Shown one piece after another: positions 16,805 to 24,187 of a DNA stretch of 64,000 nt. The translations under genes and the position numbers were made by a program. The notes under the pieces were generated by a model. The model was not told the DNA's origin. It worked only from the letters and a program-made list of their open reading frames with translations, and searched no databases. The stretch covers positions 1 through 64,000 of the forward strand of contig CAZQKI010000003.1 of assembly GCA_964592855.1 (NCBI GenBank). The letters are read 5' to 3'. Position 1 is the first letter of the stretch, and every line of letters starts with the position of its first letter. Source of the stretch: JAAYLN01 sp964592855. GTDB lineage: Bacteria; Verrucomicrobiota; Kiritimatiellia; RFP12; JAAYLN01.

Positions 16805-16873
16805 CCTTCTGGACGCAACGGATCATGTTGGATTATTTCAGTTCGATGTACCATTGACTGCGAAGGTATCGAT

Positions 16874-18100
16874 GTGAGCGTGTTCACCTTGAAACAAAGC
16901 CTGGGTTACCCTGCGCTGTCCCTTTTGGCGATGGCCTGCTTGCTGGCATGGCCGTTGTCGGGTCAGACGCAGCAACCGCCGGAGATGGTGGAGATGGCGC
17001 GTGTCTTCCGCGTGCATGCGCGGGATCTGAGCTCGCGGTACAACGAAACCATCAAGGCCCTGCCAGCGCAATACGCGAACGATATCAAGACGTTGCATGA
17101 TCGGTATCAGCAGAATGGCGATCTCGATGGCGTTCTGGCAACGGCACGGGAACAGAAACGCTATCAGGAGGCGATGGCCGCGGAGCGTGATCCCTTCGAG
17201 TTGACACCCGAGATGCCGCCCGAGGCCATCGTCGCCAAACCGCAGGAGCTCCGCCAGTTGCAGGAACAGTATGTCAGTCGGTTCAAGGATGCGGCGACGG
17301 TGCGCACGCGCGACATCAAGGAACTGGCGGGCAAATATGTCAAGAGCCTCCAGAAGGTGCAAAGCGAGCTGACCCGGGCGGGACGCATCGACGAGGCGGT
17401 CGTCATCAAGGCGGAGTCCGAGTGCCTGCAGCAAGGAATGGAGGATGGAAGCATGATGCAATTGGTCGAGAAAATGGCGACGGAACTGCCGAAGACCGCC
17501 TCCGGTTCGTCCGTGGACGCCACGGCCGAGGTTGCGAAGCCCGGGGAGGTTCCCGTGTACGGGGTCGTTCCCAATTGGGCGAAGTGGAAATTTGTGAGTT
17601 CCAACCGTTTTTCCCGTGAGCGGACGCAGTATGACCATCCGGATGTGCCGGACGAACTGAAGGTGATGTACAGCGAGAAGACCGGGCGCGGGAACTTCTC
17701 GGGACGTTGTCTCGTCAATTCCGTGCAGATCGGGGAGATGATGTGCCGCTGGTTTGGCAAAGCGCTTGTTTGGCGGGTGGATGATGTCAGCACGTTGACG
17801 ACGACCTTCGTGCTCACTTCCAGGCATATTTCGGCGGGTGAGGAGCACGGTCCAGCCGTGCAGTTGGCCGTGTTGTCCAATGGACAGCCGCTTCGGAAGA
17901 TCAATGTCAACCTGCAGGAGACAGAAACCACGCTTCGCCTGGTCAAGGACACCAACTCGAACCGCTGTGCGCTCATGTGGCCGCGGGGGAGCCTGACGGA
18001 GACGTTCGAACTGCCGGAGGGCGGTGCGATCAGCGTGCTTCTCGGTGTCACCGTCCGCAATCCCGGCGAAATCTGCGACACCTCGTTTATCATGCAGTAG
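16874..18100 (+). CDS. Secreted coiled-coil protein of unknown function
   Basis: A 408-residue protein starting at GTG, with a signal peptide (LSLLAMACLLAWPLSGQT, about residues 14-32). Residues of about 40-210 are long amphipathic helices rich in Q, E and K (RFKDAATVRTRDIKELAGKY). The C-terminal half (about 235-408) is a beta-rich domain with conserved-looking WAKWKFVSSNRFSRE and LTTTFVLTSRH. I do not recognise a family, though similar secreted helix-plus-beta proteins are frequent in Verrucomicrobiota-like genomes. It follows fabZ by about 70 bases and may not belong to that operon. An envelope or surface role is an inference only. Confidence 0.65.
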   Translation: MSVFTLKQSLGYPALSLLAMACLLAWPLSGQTQQPPEMVEMARVFRVHARDLSSRYNETIKALPAQYANDIKTLHDRYQQNGDLDGVLATAREQKRYQEAMAAERDPFELTPEMPPEAIVAKPQELRQLQEQYVSRFKDAATVRTRDIKELAGKYVKSLQKVQSELTRAGRIDEAVVIKAESECLQQGMEDGSMMQLVEKMATELPKTASGSSVDATAEVAKPGEVPVYGVVPNWAKWKFVSSNRFSRERTQYDHPDVPDELKVMYSEKTGRGNFSGRCLVNSVQIGEMMCRWFGKALVWRVDDVSTLTTTFVLTSRHISAGEEHGPAVQLAVLSNGQPLRKINVNLQETETTLRLVKDTNSNRCALMWPRGSLTETFELPEGGAISVLLGVTVRNPGEICDTSFIMQ

Positions 18101-18141
18101 CGGACGCCGGTTGCTTGCCGCGACAAGGAAGGTGCATACGC

Positions 18142-19002
18142 ATGATCAGCGATACAGTTCAGACCGCGCTGCTGGCCTATCAGCGTGATGAAATCACGGA
18201 ACATCACATTTATCTGCGTCTGGCCGGGCTCCAGAAAGATGCGCATAACCGCGATGTCCTCACGCGCATCGCCGCTGACGAACTGCGGCATGCCGAGACC
18301 TGGCGGCTCTACACCGGACAGGCGGTGGCCCCCAACTGGCACAAGGTGTATCGCTGCGTGTGGCTGTGCAAGATCGGCGGTTTCACGTTCGGCGCCAAGC
18401 TGATGGAGCGCGGCGAAGACCGCGCGCAGGCGAACTACGACGCGCTGCCGCCGCAGATCGTGCAGGCCGTCGCCATCCGCCAGGACGAAGCCGCCCACGA
18501 GCAGAGCCTGCTCAACATGCTCGACGAGGAGCGGATGCGCTATGTCGGCTCGATCGTGCTTGGCCTCAACGATGCGCTGGTGGAATTGACGGGCGCCCTG
18601 GCCGGCCTGACGCTGGCGTTGCAGGACACGCGCAAGATCGCCATGACCGGGTGCATCACCGGCATCGCGGCATCCTTCTCCATGGCTGCCTCGGAATATC
18701 TCTCGACCAAGACCGAGGGCAGCAGACTCCACCCGCTCAAGGCGTCCCTCTACACGGGCATGACCTACGTCTCCACGGTGTTGCTCCTGATTCTCCCCTA
18801 TCTCCTGCTGGCCAACTACTTCGTGGCGTTGGGTTGCACCCTCGCCATCGCCGTGGGGATCATGGCCGTGTTCAACTACTATATCTCCGTTGCACAGGAC
18901 GTTCCCTTTGGACGGCGCTTTTCGGAGATGGCCGGATTGAGCCTGAGCGTTGCCGCCTTGAGCTTTGTCGTGGGCTATCTGCTGCGCGGCATGGGTGGCT
19001 GA
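18142..19002 (+). CDS. Ferritin-like domain fused to a VIT1/CCC1-type iron/manganese transporter
   Basis: The 286-residue protein joins two parts. Residues of about 1-130 are a rubrerythrin/ferritin-like helical bundle with metal-binding E/H patterns (RDEITEHHIYLRL, DELRHAETW, RQDEAAHEQSL). About 135-286 is a VIT1/CCC1-type membrane domain (GSIVLGLNDALVELTGALAG, ASFSMAASEYLSTKTEG, then three hydrophobic segments). This is the arrangement of MbfA-like proteins, which export iron or manganese from the cytoplasm. Full-length VIT1 also has five transmembrane helices, which fits. ATG 18142 with AAGGAAGG upstream is the natural start. It lies 41 bases after the secreted protein gene and 82 before a kinase-like gene. 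Confidence 0.85.
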   Translation: MISDTVQTALLAYQRDEITEHHIYLRLAGLQKDAHNRDVLTRIAADELRHAETWRLYTGQAVAPNWHKVYRCVWLCKIGGFTFGAKLMERGEDRAQANYDALPPQIVQAVAIRQDEAAHEQSLLNMLDEERMRYVGSIVLGLNDALVELTGALAGLTLALQDTRKIAMTGCITGIAASFSMAASEYLSTKTEGSRLHPLKASLYTGMTYVSTVLLLILPYLLLANYFVALGCTLAIAVGIMAVFNYYISVAQDVPFGRRFSEMAGLSLSVAALSFVVGYLLRGMGG

Positions 19003-19084
19003 GGTCCGGAGTCCTGCGCCGCGACGTGCGATGCATACAAGGATGCCCTCTGTCCCGAAGCCTCCACGGATGGGAAAGGTCTTC

Positions 19085-20143
19085 ATGCGGTACAACATCT
19101 ACTACCGAAAGTGCGATGGCGCCCCGGCCAATCTCTTCAAGGAGAAATACGCCGGGAGCGGCATCGAGGCACAGGTGTCTGCCGCCTGCCGTGCTTTCGC
19201 CGGCACCGATGCCGAGACGATCACGCCGCTCAACAGCGATGGCGATCACTATGCCTACCGCGTTAAACTGGCCGGCGAGGAGATGATTTTTCGCGCCGAT
19301 ACCTCCACCGATAACGATGACTACATGCTTGCGGAGGCGGCGGCGATGCGGCTGGCGCGCGGCGCCGGCGTCCCCGTGCCCACAGTCTTTACCACCGACG
19401 TTTCCCGGGTGTGTGTCCCGTGCCGCTGGCAGCTTCTCGAATGGGTTCCCGGCAAGGCGCTGGTGGACTATGATCGCGACAAGACGCTGAACCGTGTCGC
19501 GATTGCCCGCCAGATCGGGACGCTATTCCGCCGGCTCCACTCCGTGCCGCTGGAAGGATTCGGCTTCTTCAACACAAAGCTGCTTTCGGAAACGGGCCGC
19601 GTGCGCGGCCTTTACGCGAGCTACCGGGAATACTTCTGCTGCCGTCTGGACGACCATTGCCGCTATTTACTCGAACACGCCCTGGCCGATTGCGGCACGC
19701 TGAAGCGCGTCGCGGCCGTTTTCGAGGGGGCGCAGGCGCTCCTCGACCTGAAGGCGGGGGTTCTGGTTCACCGTGATCCTGCCTTCTGGAACCTGGTGGG
19801 TGAATCGGATCGCATTTCCGCCTTGATCGACTGGGATGATGTCGTTTCCGGCGATGCCGCGGACGACCTCGGGTTGATGTGGTGCTTTCACGATGCCCGC
19901 TTCATGCGGGACGTGCTGGCCGCCTATGGGAACGAAGAACCGGGCTTCGAGAGGCGAATATCCCTCCACTATCTGCGGAACATGCTTTGGAAGACCGTCA
20001 TCCGCCATCGGATGGGTTACTTCGAAAAAGGGCGGGATTTCTTTCTGAATGTGGCGCAAGGCAACGCCGTCACATTGAAGGACGTAACCCTGAACAAGCT
20101 CAGCGAAGCATTGGAAAGGTGCGAATCGTCATGCAGTACTTGA
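19085..20143 (+). CDS. Phosphotransferase of the aminoglycoside/choline kinase-like family
   Basis: The 352-residue protein has the eukaryotic-like kinase fold of the APH family. The ATP-grasping part has VKLAGEEMIFRADTS; the hinge is QLLEWVPGKAL. The catalytic loop is LVHRDPAFWNLVG (HRD..xxN), and the metal-binding DWDDVVSGDAADDLG follows. Substrates of such kinases include sugars, choline, amino acids and antibiotics, and cannot be told apart by eye. ATG 19085 has AAAGG upstream; an in-frame ATG 15 bases earlier is possible. The next gene, an aldolase, overlaps its last 13 bases, so the pair is likely co-translated and may act in one small-molecule pathway. Confidence 0.75.
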   Translation: MRYNIYYRKCDGAPANLFKEKYAGSGIEAQVSAACRAFAGTDAETITPLNSDGDHYAYRVKLAGEEMIFRADTSTDNDDYMLAEAAAMRLARGAGVPVPTVFTTDVSRVCVPCRWQLLEWVPGKALVDYDRDKTLNRVAIARQIGTLFRRLHSVPLEGFGFFNTKLLSETGRVRGLYASYREYFCCRLDDHCRYLLEHALADCGTLKRVAAVFEGAQALLDLKAGVLVHRDPAFWNLVGESDRISALIDWDDVVSGDAADDLGLMWCFHDARFMRDVLAAYGNEEPGFERRISLHYLRNMLWKTVIRHRMGYFEKGRDFFLNVAQGNAVTLKDVTLNKLSEALERCESSCST

Positions 20144-20889
20144 AAATGGATCGGGATTTTTTGGCGGGACTCTGGCTGTCATCCGGCTCCGTTACCGCCG
20201 CCGAAATCGCCGGGGCTGCCGGTTTCGACTGGCTCCTGATCGACGGGGAGCACGGACTCGCGAGCGAGTCGGGCATCCTCGAAATTCTGCGGGCGCTGGC
20301 CGCCTCGACCGCATGCCCGGTCGTTCGGATACCGAGCCACGATTCGCCGCTGCTTGGGCGCGTCCTCGATTTCGGGGCGGGCGGCATCATGGCGCCGGGC
20401 GTTGAATCGGCCGACGAGGCCAGGCAGCTTGTGCAACGGATGCGCTATCCGCCCCGGGGAAAACGCGGGCTGACGGCCTCCAGCCGTGCCGCGGGACATG
20501 GAAGTCAGTTCAAGACCTACTTTTCAGAGGCGAATGAGAAACTGGCCCTGATCGCCCAGATCGAAACCGCCGACGGTGTGGCCCATGCCGATGAGATCGC
20601 CGCGGTTGACGGTGTTTCCGCCCTCTTCGTGGGACATTCCGATCTGAGTCTGAATCTCGGCGTTTTCGGCGATTGGGAGCATGATGCCCTGAAGGCGGCC
20701 GAATCCCGGGTGATTGCGGCTTGCAGAAAATCGGGAAAGCTTCCGGGCATGCTGCTGAAAAGCGGTCAGAGCCCCGCTCCGTACCGCGAAAAGGGATTCC
20801 GGCTGATCGCGCTCGGAACCGATAGCGGGCTCCTCAGAAGCGGTTGCGCGAGCCTGCTCGCCGGCTGGCGCCAGGCGCCGGCAACTTAG
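20131..20889 (+). CDS. HpcH/HpaI-family class II aldolase
   Basis: The 252-residue protein resembles 4-hydroxy-2-oxoheptanedioate aldolase and its relatives, which reversibly cleave 2-keto-3-hydroxy acids to pyruvate and an aldehyde. Typical segments are GFDWLLIDGEHG, VVRIPSHDSP, GAGGIMAPGVESADEARQLV, and RYPPRGKRGL. The metal ligands are expected at Glu of IAQIETADGV and Asp of VGHSDLSLNLG. The start ATG 20131 overlaps the preceding kinase gene. A sugar-acid or 2-dehydro-3-deoxy-glucarate aldolase reaction is possible; the true substrate is not known. Immediately after its stop the repeat-rich accessory region begins. Confidence 0.85.
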   Translation: MQYLKMDRDFLAGLWLSSGSVTAAEIAGAAGFDWLLIDGEHGLASESGILEILRALAASTACPVVRIPSHDSPLLGRVLDFGAGGIMAPGVESADEARQLVQRMRYPPRGKRGLTASSRAAGHGSQFKTYFSEANEKLALIAQIETADGVAHADEIAAVDGVSALFVGHSDLSLNLGVFGDWEHDALKAAESRVIAACRKSGKLPGMLLKSGQSPAPYREKGFRLIALGTDSGLLRSGCASLLAGWRQAPAT

Positions 20890-20900
20890 GGAGTTGCCGC

Positions 20901-20976
20901 TTCGTCCTCGTCGTCGAAAACCCTCGGTGGTTTCGAGTACGATTACGAGGACCGCTTCGCTGAGGACGAGGACGAA
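20901..20976. repeat. Inverted repeat just after the aldolase gene
   Basis: TTCGTCCTCGTC at 20901-20912 and GACGAGGACGAA at 20965-20976 are perfect 12-bp inverted copies, with a partially symmetrical 52-base interior (TCGTCGAAAACC, GGTGGTTTCGAGTACGA). No T run follows, so a plain terminator is unlikely. It marks the left edge of the repeat island. Confidence 0.5.
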
Positions 20977-21103
20977 ACTCAACTGGGCGCTTCAGGGTGA
21001 TTTCTTCTTTGTCGCGAGCTTTGTCGACTGCATCGTCGCCATTGCATCTCCCAGCAAACAAGATGCTGTGGACCCGGCGGTCCTCCGCCGTAGCGAATAG
21101 GAG

Positions 21104-21332
21104 GCCGGAGCGACCGCTCCACTCGCCACCGCCGGGGACGGCGGGGTCCAGTTCGTCCCCTGTCGCGCCCGTTTGATTGGACGTACAGGACTCGCGCTTG
21201 CTCGTCAACCGTTCTCGTCGCCCGCTCTCGTTGACCGATTCTTCCGCCTTCCGCTTTTCGATGGACGATAGCGGACGACGCGAGCGGATCACGATTTCGT
21301 CCCGTCGTTCCCTTTTCTCTCTTCTCGCCAAC
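21104..21332 (+). repeat. Composite repeat, contiguous copy (76-base plus 154-base modules)
   Basis: Module 1 (21104-21179) begins GCCGGAGCGACC and includes CGCCACCGCCGGGGACGGCG. Module 2 (21179-21332) begins GGACGTACAGGACTCGCGCT and ends TTCTCTCTTCTCGCCAAC. Both recur to the right of the toxin-antitoxin genes: module 1 at 22256-22331 (6 of 76 bases differ by my count) and module 2 at 22542-22695 (about 12 of 154 differ). The copies have equal length without gaps. In this copy the two modules are joined; in the other a stretch of 210 bases separates them. No open frame is conserved. Confidence 0.8.
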
Positions 21333-21334
21333 GG

Positions 21335-21685
21335 TCACGGCGAGCGTTTGACCGACCGTCGCGGGCGGGCAATACGCTCCGCCGTGTTGTTCGGCAATGC
21401 TTCCGCCCCTGACGTTCCGCGCTCTGCTTTGATGCCCCACGCAAGATAGAGTTTGGCAAGACTCTGGTAGGGCACATCACGTTTGTTCGCGAGGACTTTC
21501 AGATCGTCCAGCATACCCGCCGGCAGGCGGATTGAGATGGATCGCAGGGTCGGTCGCAGGTTAGGAAACGACACCCGTTTAGCGGCCTTGACATTGAAGT
21601 AGTCCAGCGGGGAGTGGTTAGCCCAGAACTCCCTCTCTTCGTCTTCTGTCTGGAACACTGGTCTAGTCTTCGTTTGCGTGCTCAT
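21335..21685 (-). CDS. brnA: CopG/BrnA-type ribbon-helix-helix antitoxin
   Basis: The 116-residue protein has the antitoxin layout paired with BrnT-like toxins. The N-terminal part contacts the toxin (FQTEDEEREFWANHSPLDYF). A ribbon-helix-helix follows (LRSISIRLPAGMLDDLKVLA, then YQSLAKLYLAWGI), binding DNA as a dimer. The last residues (TAERIARPRRSVKRSP) look non-family and may come from altered flanking DNA. Its start lies inside the toxin gene (23-base overlap), so the pair is co-translated. It would neutralise the toxin and repress the operon at the palindrome near 21975-21993. A dispersed repeat begins right after its stop. Confidence 0.8.
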   Translation of the reverse strand: MSTQTKTRPVFQTEDEEREFWANHSPLDYFNVKAAKRVSFPNLRPTLRSISIRLPAGMLDDLKVLANKRDVPYQSLAKLYLAWGIKAERGTSGAEALPNNTAERIARPRRSVKRSP

Positions 21686-21971
21686 AGAATTCGCGCTCCC
21701 TTCGGTTCATATCTCGTGCGGAAATGATTCGAATTAAACTGCCTCTCGGCGTATAGACGACAACAAGCCTCCGCCCCAAGTCGGTCTGTCCGAAGGCAGC
21801 AAACCTATCCTCGGCTGCAGAATGCTTCGGATCATCCAGGATCACGAGCGGTTCATTGAAGAAGACCTGTTCGCACTCAGAAGCATGAACCCCATGCTTC
21901 AGGTTCTTCTCCTTGTTGCCGGCATCCCAGTCAAATCCGCTGGCATCCAAGTATTCGCCTGTCATGGACAT
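21663..21971 (-). CDS. brnT: BrnT-family toxin (ribonuclease)
   Basis: The 102-residue protein has the BrnT signature: FDWDAGNKEKNLKHGVHASE (the WDxxKxxxNxxKHGV motif), a central EQVFFNEPLVILDDPKH, then RFAAFGQTDLGRRLVVVYT and the C-terminal RIISARDMNRREREFYE with the usual ISAR..N..ER. BrnT folds like RelE-type mRNA interferases and stalls growth under stress; BrnA relieves this. The gene is first in the two-gene operon. ATG 21971 or 21965 could serve as start. The upstream region carries a TTGACT/TATACT promoter-like pair. It sits amid dispersed repeats, suggesting acquisition as a small module. Confidence 0.85.
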   Translation of the reverse strand: MSMTGEYLDASGFDWDAGNKEKNLKHGVHASECEQVFFNEPLVILDDPKHSAAEDRFAAFGQTDLGRRLVVVYTPRGSLIRIISARDMNRREREFYEHANED

Positions 21972-21973
21972 AC

Positions 21974-22000
21974 AGTATACTTATGAGATATACGAGTCAA
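21974..22000 (-). promoter_or_regulatory. Promoter/operator of the brnTA operon
   Basis: On the minus strand, TTGACT (plus 21995-22000) and TATACT (plus 21974-21979) are spaced by 15 bases, slightly short for sigma-70. Overlapping them is an interrupted palindrome, GTATA(TCTCATAAG)TATAC, at 21975-21993, a plausible antitoxin binding site for autorepression. Confidence 0.45.
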
Positions 22001-22033
22001 CCTCCATCTTCTGACTTCTTTCTGGGTGCCGAA

Positions 22034-22090
22034 CGTTGCGCCTAACGGACGGCGAGCTTGCGAGCCGTACCTTTCAGGCGCTGGTTGTGT
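22034..22090 (-). other. attC-like imperfect palindrome upstream of brnT
   Basis: On the minus strand the segment reads ACAACCAGCGCCTGAAAGG, then TACGGCTCGCAAGCTCGCCG, then TCCGTTAGGCGCAACG. GCGCCT and AGGCGC pair, as do ACGGC and GCCGT, with unpaired bases between, and GTTAGGC matches the GTTRRRY end of integron attC sites. The partner end (GCCTGAA) deviates from RYYYAAC, and at about 45-55 bases it is short. The brnTA pair would be the cassette following it. No integrase is in the window, so this is only a suspicion. Confidence 0.28.
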
Positions 22091-22130
22091 GCCGGGTATG
22101 CCCGGTCGCTTGTCGTCACGCTCCGCGAGA

Positions 22131-22172
22131 CGATTGCAAAGAAACGGGATTGACTTCGAAATTCTGCGGTTC
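22131..22172 (+). repeat. Shared module with the 33.2 kb element
   Basis: CGATTGCAAAGAAACGGGAT followed by TGACTTCGAAATTCTGCGGT TC is nearly the reverse complement of 33207-33247. It belongs to the same repeat family as the modules at 22206-22245 and 22702-22734. No coding role is apparent. Confidence 0.65.
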
Positions 22173-22205
22173 AGTATTCGTCGGGTTATGCGCCCGCGCA
22201 GCGGG

Positions 22206-22245
22206 AAATCTGCGGTTCGATTAGGTTGCGGGCGGAGCCCGCATT
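22206..22245 (+). repeat. AATCTGCGGTT plus GTTGCGGGC/GCCCGCA palindrome module
   Basis: AATCTGCGGTT, eight variable bases and a GGTTGCGGGC-GGA-GCCCGCA hairpin. The same order occurs in reverse at 33160-33199. The hairpin alone recurs at 48736-48752 with the loop TCC. Confidence 0.6.
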
Positions 22246-22255
22246 CGAGCAGGAC

Positions 22256-22331
22256 GCCGGAGCGACCTTTCCATTCGCCACCGCCGGGGACGGCGGGGGC
22301 CAGTTCGTCCCATGTCGCGCCCGTCTGATTG
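22256..22331 (+). repeat. Second copy of the 76-base repeat module
   Basis: It matches 21104-21179 over its whole length with about six substitutions and no gaps. Here it is followed by 210 unrelated bases before the 154-base module resumes at 22542. Confidence 0.75.
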
Positions 22332-22370
22332 CAGTCTTGCCCTCCAGTGGCTGTTGATTGTCCCACTGTC

Positions 22371-22450
22371 CGCCGTAGTCGTCGACCCTGGGAGAGGAAG
22401 AATCGGCGGACGACTACGGCGACGACTACGGCTTACGATTTCCTTCGGTC
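22371..22450. repeat. Inverted repeat built of GACGACTACGGCG units
   Basis: CCGCCGTAGTCGTC on the left and GGCGGACGACTACGG followed by CGACGACTACGG on the right form a palindrome around ACCCTGGGAGAGGAAGAAT. The right part matches the repeat at 891-943 (GGACGACTACGGCGACGACT), ending in TACGATTTCCT in both. It lies in the 210-base insert that separates the two repeat modules. Confidence 0.6.
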
Positions 22451-22541
22451 GTTCCGCTTGTCAATCCTACTCGCACGCTCCTGTCCGCCAATCCCGGCGG
22501 AGCCGTGAACCGCCATGGGCTCGCACCGCGAGGATCGGAAG

Positions 22542-22695
22542 GGACGCACAGGACTCGCGCTCGCACGTCAACCGTTCTCGTCGCCCGCTCTCGTTGACCG
22601 AGACTTCCGCCTTCCGCTTTTCGGTGGACGATAGCGGACGACGAGAGCGGATCACGATTTTGCCCCATCGTTCCATCTTCTCTCTTCTCGCCAAC
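22542..22695 (+). repeat. Second copy of the 154-base repeat module
   Basis: It aligns without gaps to 21179-21332 with about twelve substitutions. It contains the CGTCAACCGTTCTCGTCGCC... region and the GCTTTTCGGTGGACGATAGC block also present at 891-943. No start-to-stop frame is conserved between copies. Confidence 0.78.
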
Positions 22696-22701
22696 TTCGA
22701 C

Positions 22702-22734
22702 ATTCGGACCTCATGATTCGAAAATCTGCGGTTC
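22702..22734 (+). repeat. ATTCGGACCTCATGATTCG...AATCTGCGGTTC module
   Basis: ATTCGGACCTCATGATTCG, two to three variable bases and AATCTGCGGTTC. The same string occurs at 33266-33300. It abuts the 154-base repeat on its left and ends about 50 bases before the ribF stop codon. Confidence 0.7.
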
Positions 22735-22786
22735 TTCTGCCGAGTTCCCGTGGCGTCTCGCACATGATCCAAAACCCGACAGGCTG

Positions 22787-23722
22787 CTACACGCTGGGGA
22801 AGAGGCGGCGCGCCTGGACGATGTCCTGCTGAACCTGGACCATGAGGGCTTGCGCATCGGGAAACTTGATTTCGTCGCGGAGGCGGGCCAGGAAGGCGAC
22901 GTCCAGGGTCGCGCCGTAGAGGTCGCCCTCGAAGTCGAGCAGGTGGATCTCGAGCACGGGCGCATCGGGGCGCGCGTCGGCAAAGGTCGGGCGCCAGCCG
23001 AGCCCCGCGACGCCATCCACCGGGCGGTCGCCGATCCACGTCCGGACGGCATAGACGCCGATTTTCGGCAGCACTTCCGCCGCCGGATGCAGGTTAGCCG
23101 TGGCCATGCCGATGGTGCGGCCGACCCCGCGGCCGCGGACGACCGTCTCGCGGATGGCATAGGGACGTCCGAGCATCTGCGTGGCCTCCTCGATGTCGCC
23201 CGCCTGGATGGCTTTGCGGATGCGGGTGCTGGAGATGGGCTTGCCCTTGTATTGCTCGGCGGTGGCGATGACCACGTCGAAACCGTATTGCCGCCCCAGT
23301 ACCGTGAGCAGCCCCGGGTTACCTTGTCCCTTGGCGCCAAACGTCCAGTTGTCGCCACAGCGGATCTCGACGATCGCCTTTCGGTCGCCGCAGAGCAGGG
23401 CGATGAAGTCGGCCGGCGAAAGACCGGCGAGTTCATGCGTGAAGGGGAGCATGAGACAGCCGTCGAGGCCTGTGCTCGCGAGGAGCTCGAGCCGGCCGGG
23501 GATCGGCGTCAGCAGCGGGGGCTGGCGGCCGGGGGCGAGAATGGCGCAGGGATGCTGGTCGAAGGTGAGCGCCCACGCCTGCCCGCCGATCTCGCGGGCA
23601 CGAGCAACGGCACCCTCGAGGACGCGGCGATGTCCGAGGTGGACGCCATCGAAGAAACCGGTGGCGAGGACCAGGGGGCCGGGTATCTGACGGAATGATT
23701 CGGGAAGAACGAGCGTATGCAC
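22787..23722 (-). CDS. ribF: Bifunctional riboflavin kinase / FAD synthetase
   Basis: The 311-residue protein makes FMN and then FAD from riboflavin. The N-terminal nucleotidyltransferase half (about 15-180) has ATGFFDGVHLGHRRVLEGAV with the HxGH-type motif and the ISSTRIRKAIQAGDIEEA segment. The C-terminal riboflavin kinase half has TANLHPAAEVLPKIGVYAV (the PxxGVYAV and TAN pattern) and VLEIHLLDFEGDLYG. The start codon is GTG at 23722. It follows the small secreted protein gene by 15 bases and may share its transcript. Confidence 0.92.
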   Translation of the reverse strand: MHTLVLPESFRQIPGPLVLATGFFDGVHLGHRRVLEGAVARAREIGGQAWALTFDQHPCAILAPGRQPPLLTPIPGRLELLASTGLDGCLMLPFTHELAGLSPADFIALLCGDRKAIVEIRCGDNWTFGAKGQGNPGLLTVLGRQYGFDVVIATAEQYKGKPISSTRIRKAIQAGDIEEATQMLGRPYAIRETVVRGRGVGRTIGMATANLHPAAEVLPKIGVYAVRTWIGDRPVDGVAGLGWRPTFADARPDAPVLEIHLLDFEGDLYGATLDVAFLARLRDEIKFPDAQALMVQVQQDIVQARRLFPSV

Positions 23723-23737
23723 GTGGATCCAGGGTGA

Positions 23738-24187
23738 TCAGGGGCTCTTGGTGTCGTGTACGACCGTCAGGACGAACATCCGCATGCCGCCCTCCCGCGC
23801 CGGAAAGCCGCCGAGGATGACGGGATGGTCGGGACGAACCGTCGCGACGGTGCTCAGAATGCGTTTGCCTTTGCGGACAATCTTTACGCTGAGCTGGCTT
23901 GCCGGCCCCGAGCAGGTCACTTCGTAGACGCGGAGCAGCTTCATATCCTCTTTGGTCGGAAGGTCGAAGTGCACTTCGGCGTCCAGCGCGTAGGCCTGGA
24001 AGGCAAGCGTGTTCGCCATCATGGCGACGACGTCGGCCAGCGCGTCGGGGGTCGCGCCCGGCACGTTGCTGCCGCGGATCATGCGGATGCGCAGGGCTTC
24101 GGCGCCATGCGCCGAGGCGGTGATCGCCATCACCAGGCAGACCGACAGGATCAGTCGGGCGAAGCGGGAATGGTGCGCCCCGGTCAT
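23738..24187 (-). CDS. Small secreted protein linked to the sigma-factor genes
   Basis: A 149-residue protein with a signal peptide (RLILSVCLVMAITASAHG, about residues 11-28). The mature part is beta-rich (YALDAEVHFDLP, LSVKIVRKGKRILSTVATVR, RMFVLTVVHD). I do not recognise a family. Its ATG overlaps the stop of the preceding gene (ATGA), so it forms the third member of a tightly coupled set with an ECF sigma factor and a one-membrane-segment protein. It could be an envelope target or sensor component of that regulatory unit; this is inferred only from gene order. Confidence 0.65.
   Translation of the reverse strand: MTGAHHSRFARLILSVCLVMAITASAHGAEALRIRMIRGSNVPGATPDALADVVAMMANTLAFQAYALDAEVHFDLPTKEDMKLLRVYEVTCSGPASQLSVKIVRKGKRILSTVATVRPDHPVILGGFPAREGGMRMFVLTVVHDTKSP

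Larger units (their letters stand above)
20890..21334. other. Gene-free left arm of the repeat island
   Basis: No convincing gene is present. The segment is built of the inverted repeat at 20901-20976, a less repetitive stretch 20980-21100, the 76-base module (21104-21179), and the 154-base module (21179-21332) that abuts the antitoxin stop codon at 21335. Confidence 0.6.
21972..22786. other. Gene-free right arm of the repeat island
   Basis: No gene is supported here. The open frames present run through the repeats and differ between copies. The segment holds the brnTA promoter/operator, the attC-like palindrome and five repeat modules. Confidence 0.6.

Noticed and set aside
21962..22366. 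Minus-strand frame of 134 residues upstream of brnT
   Set aside because: It runs through repeat modules. The equivalent frame at the other copy (20834-21331) shares only the part encoded by the repeat (AVPGGGEW-like), which shows non-coding repeat identity rather than a protein family.
22312..22716. Plus-strand frame of 134 residues in the repeat island
   Set aside because: Its translation is Arg/Ser-rich and follows the dispersed repeats, with no ribosome site or family match.
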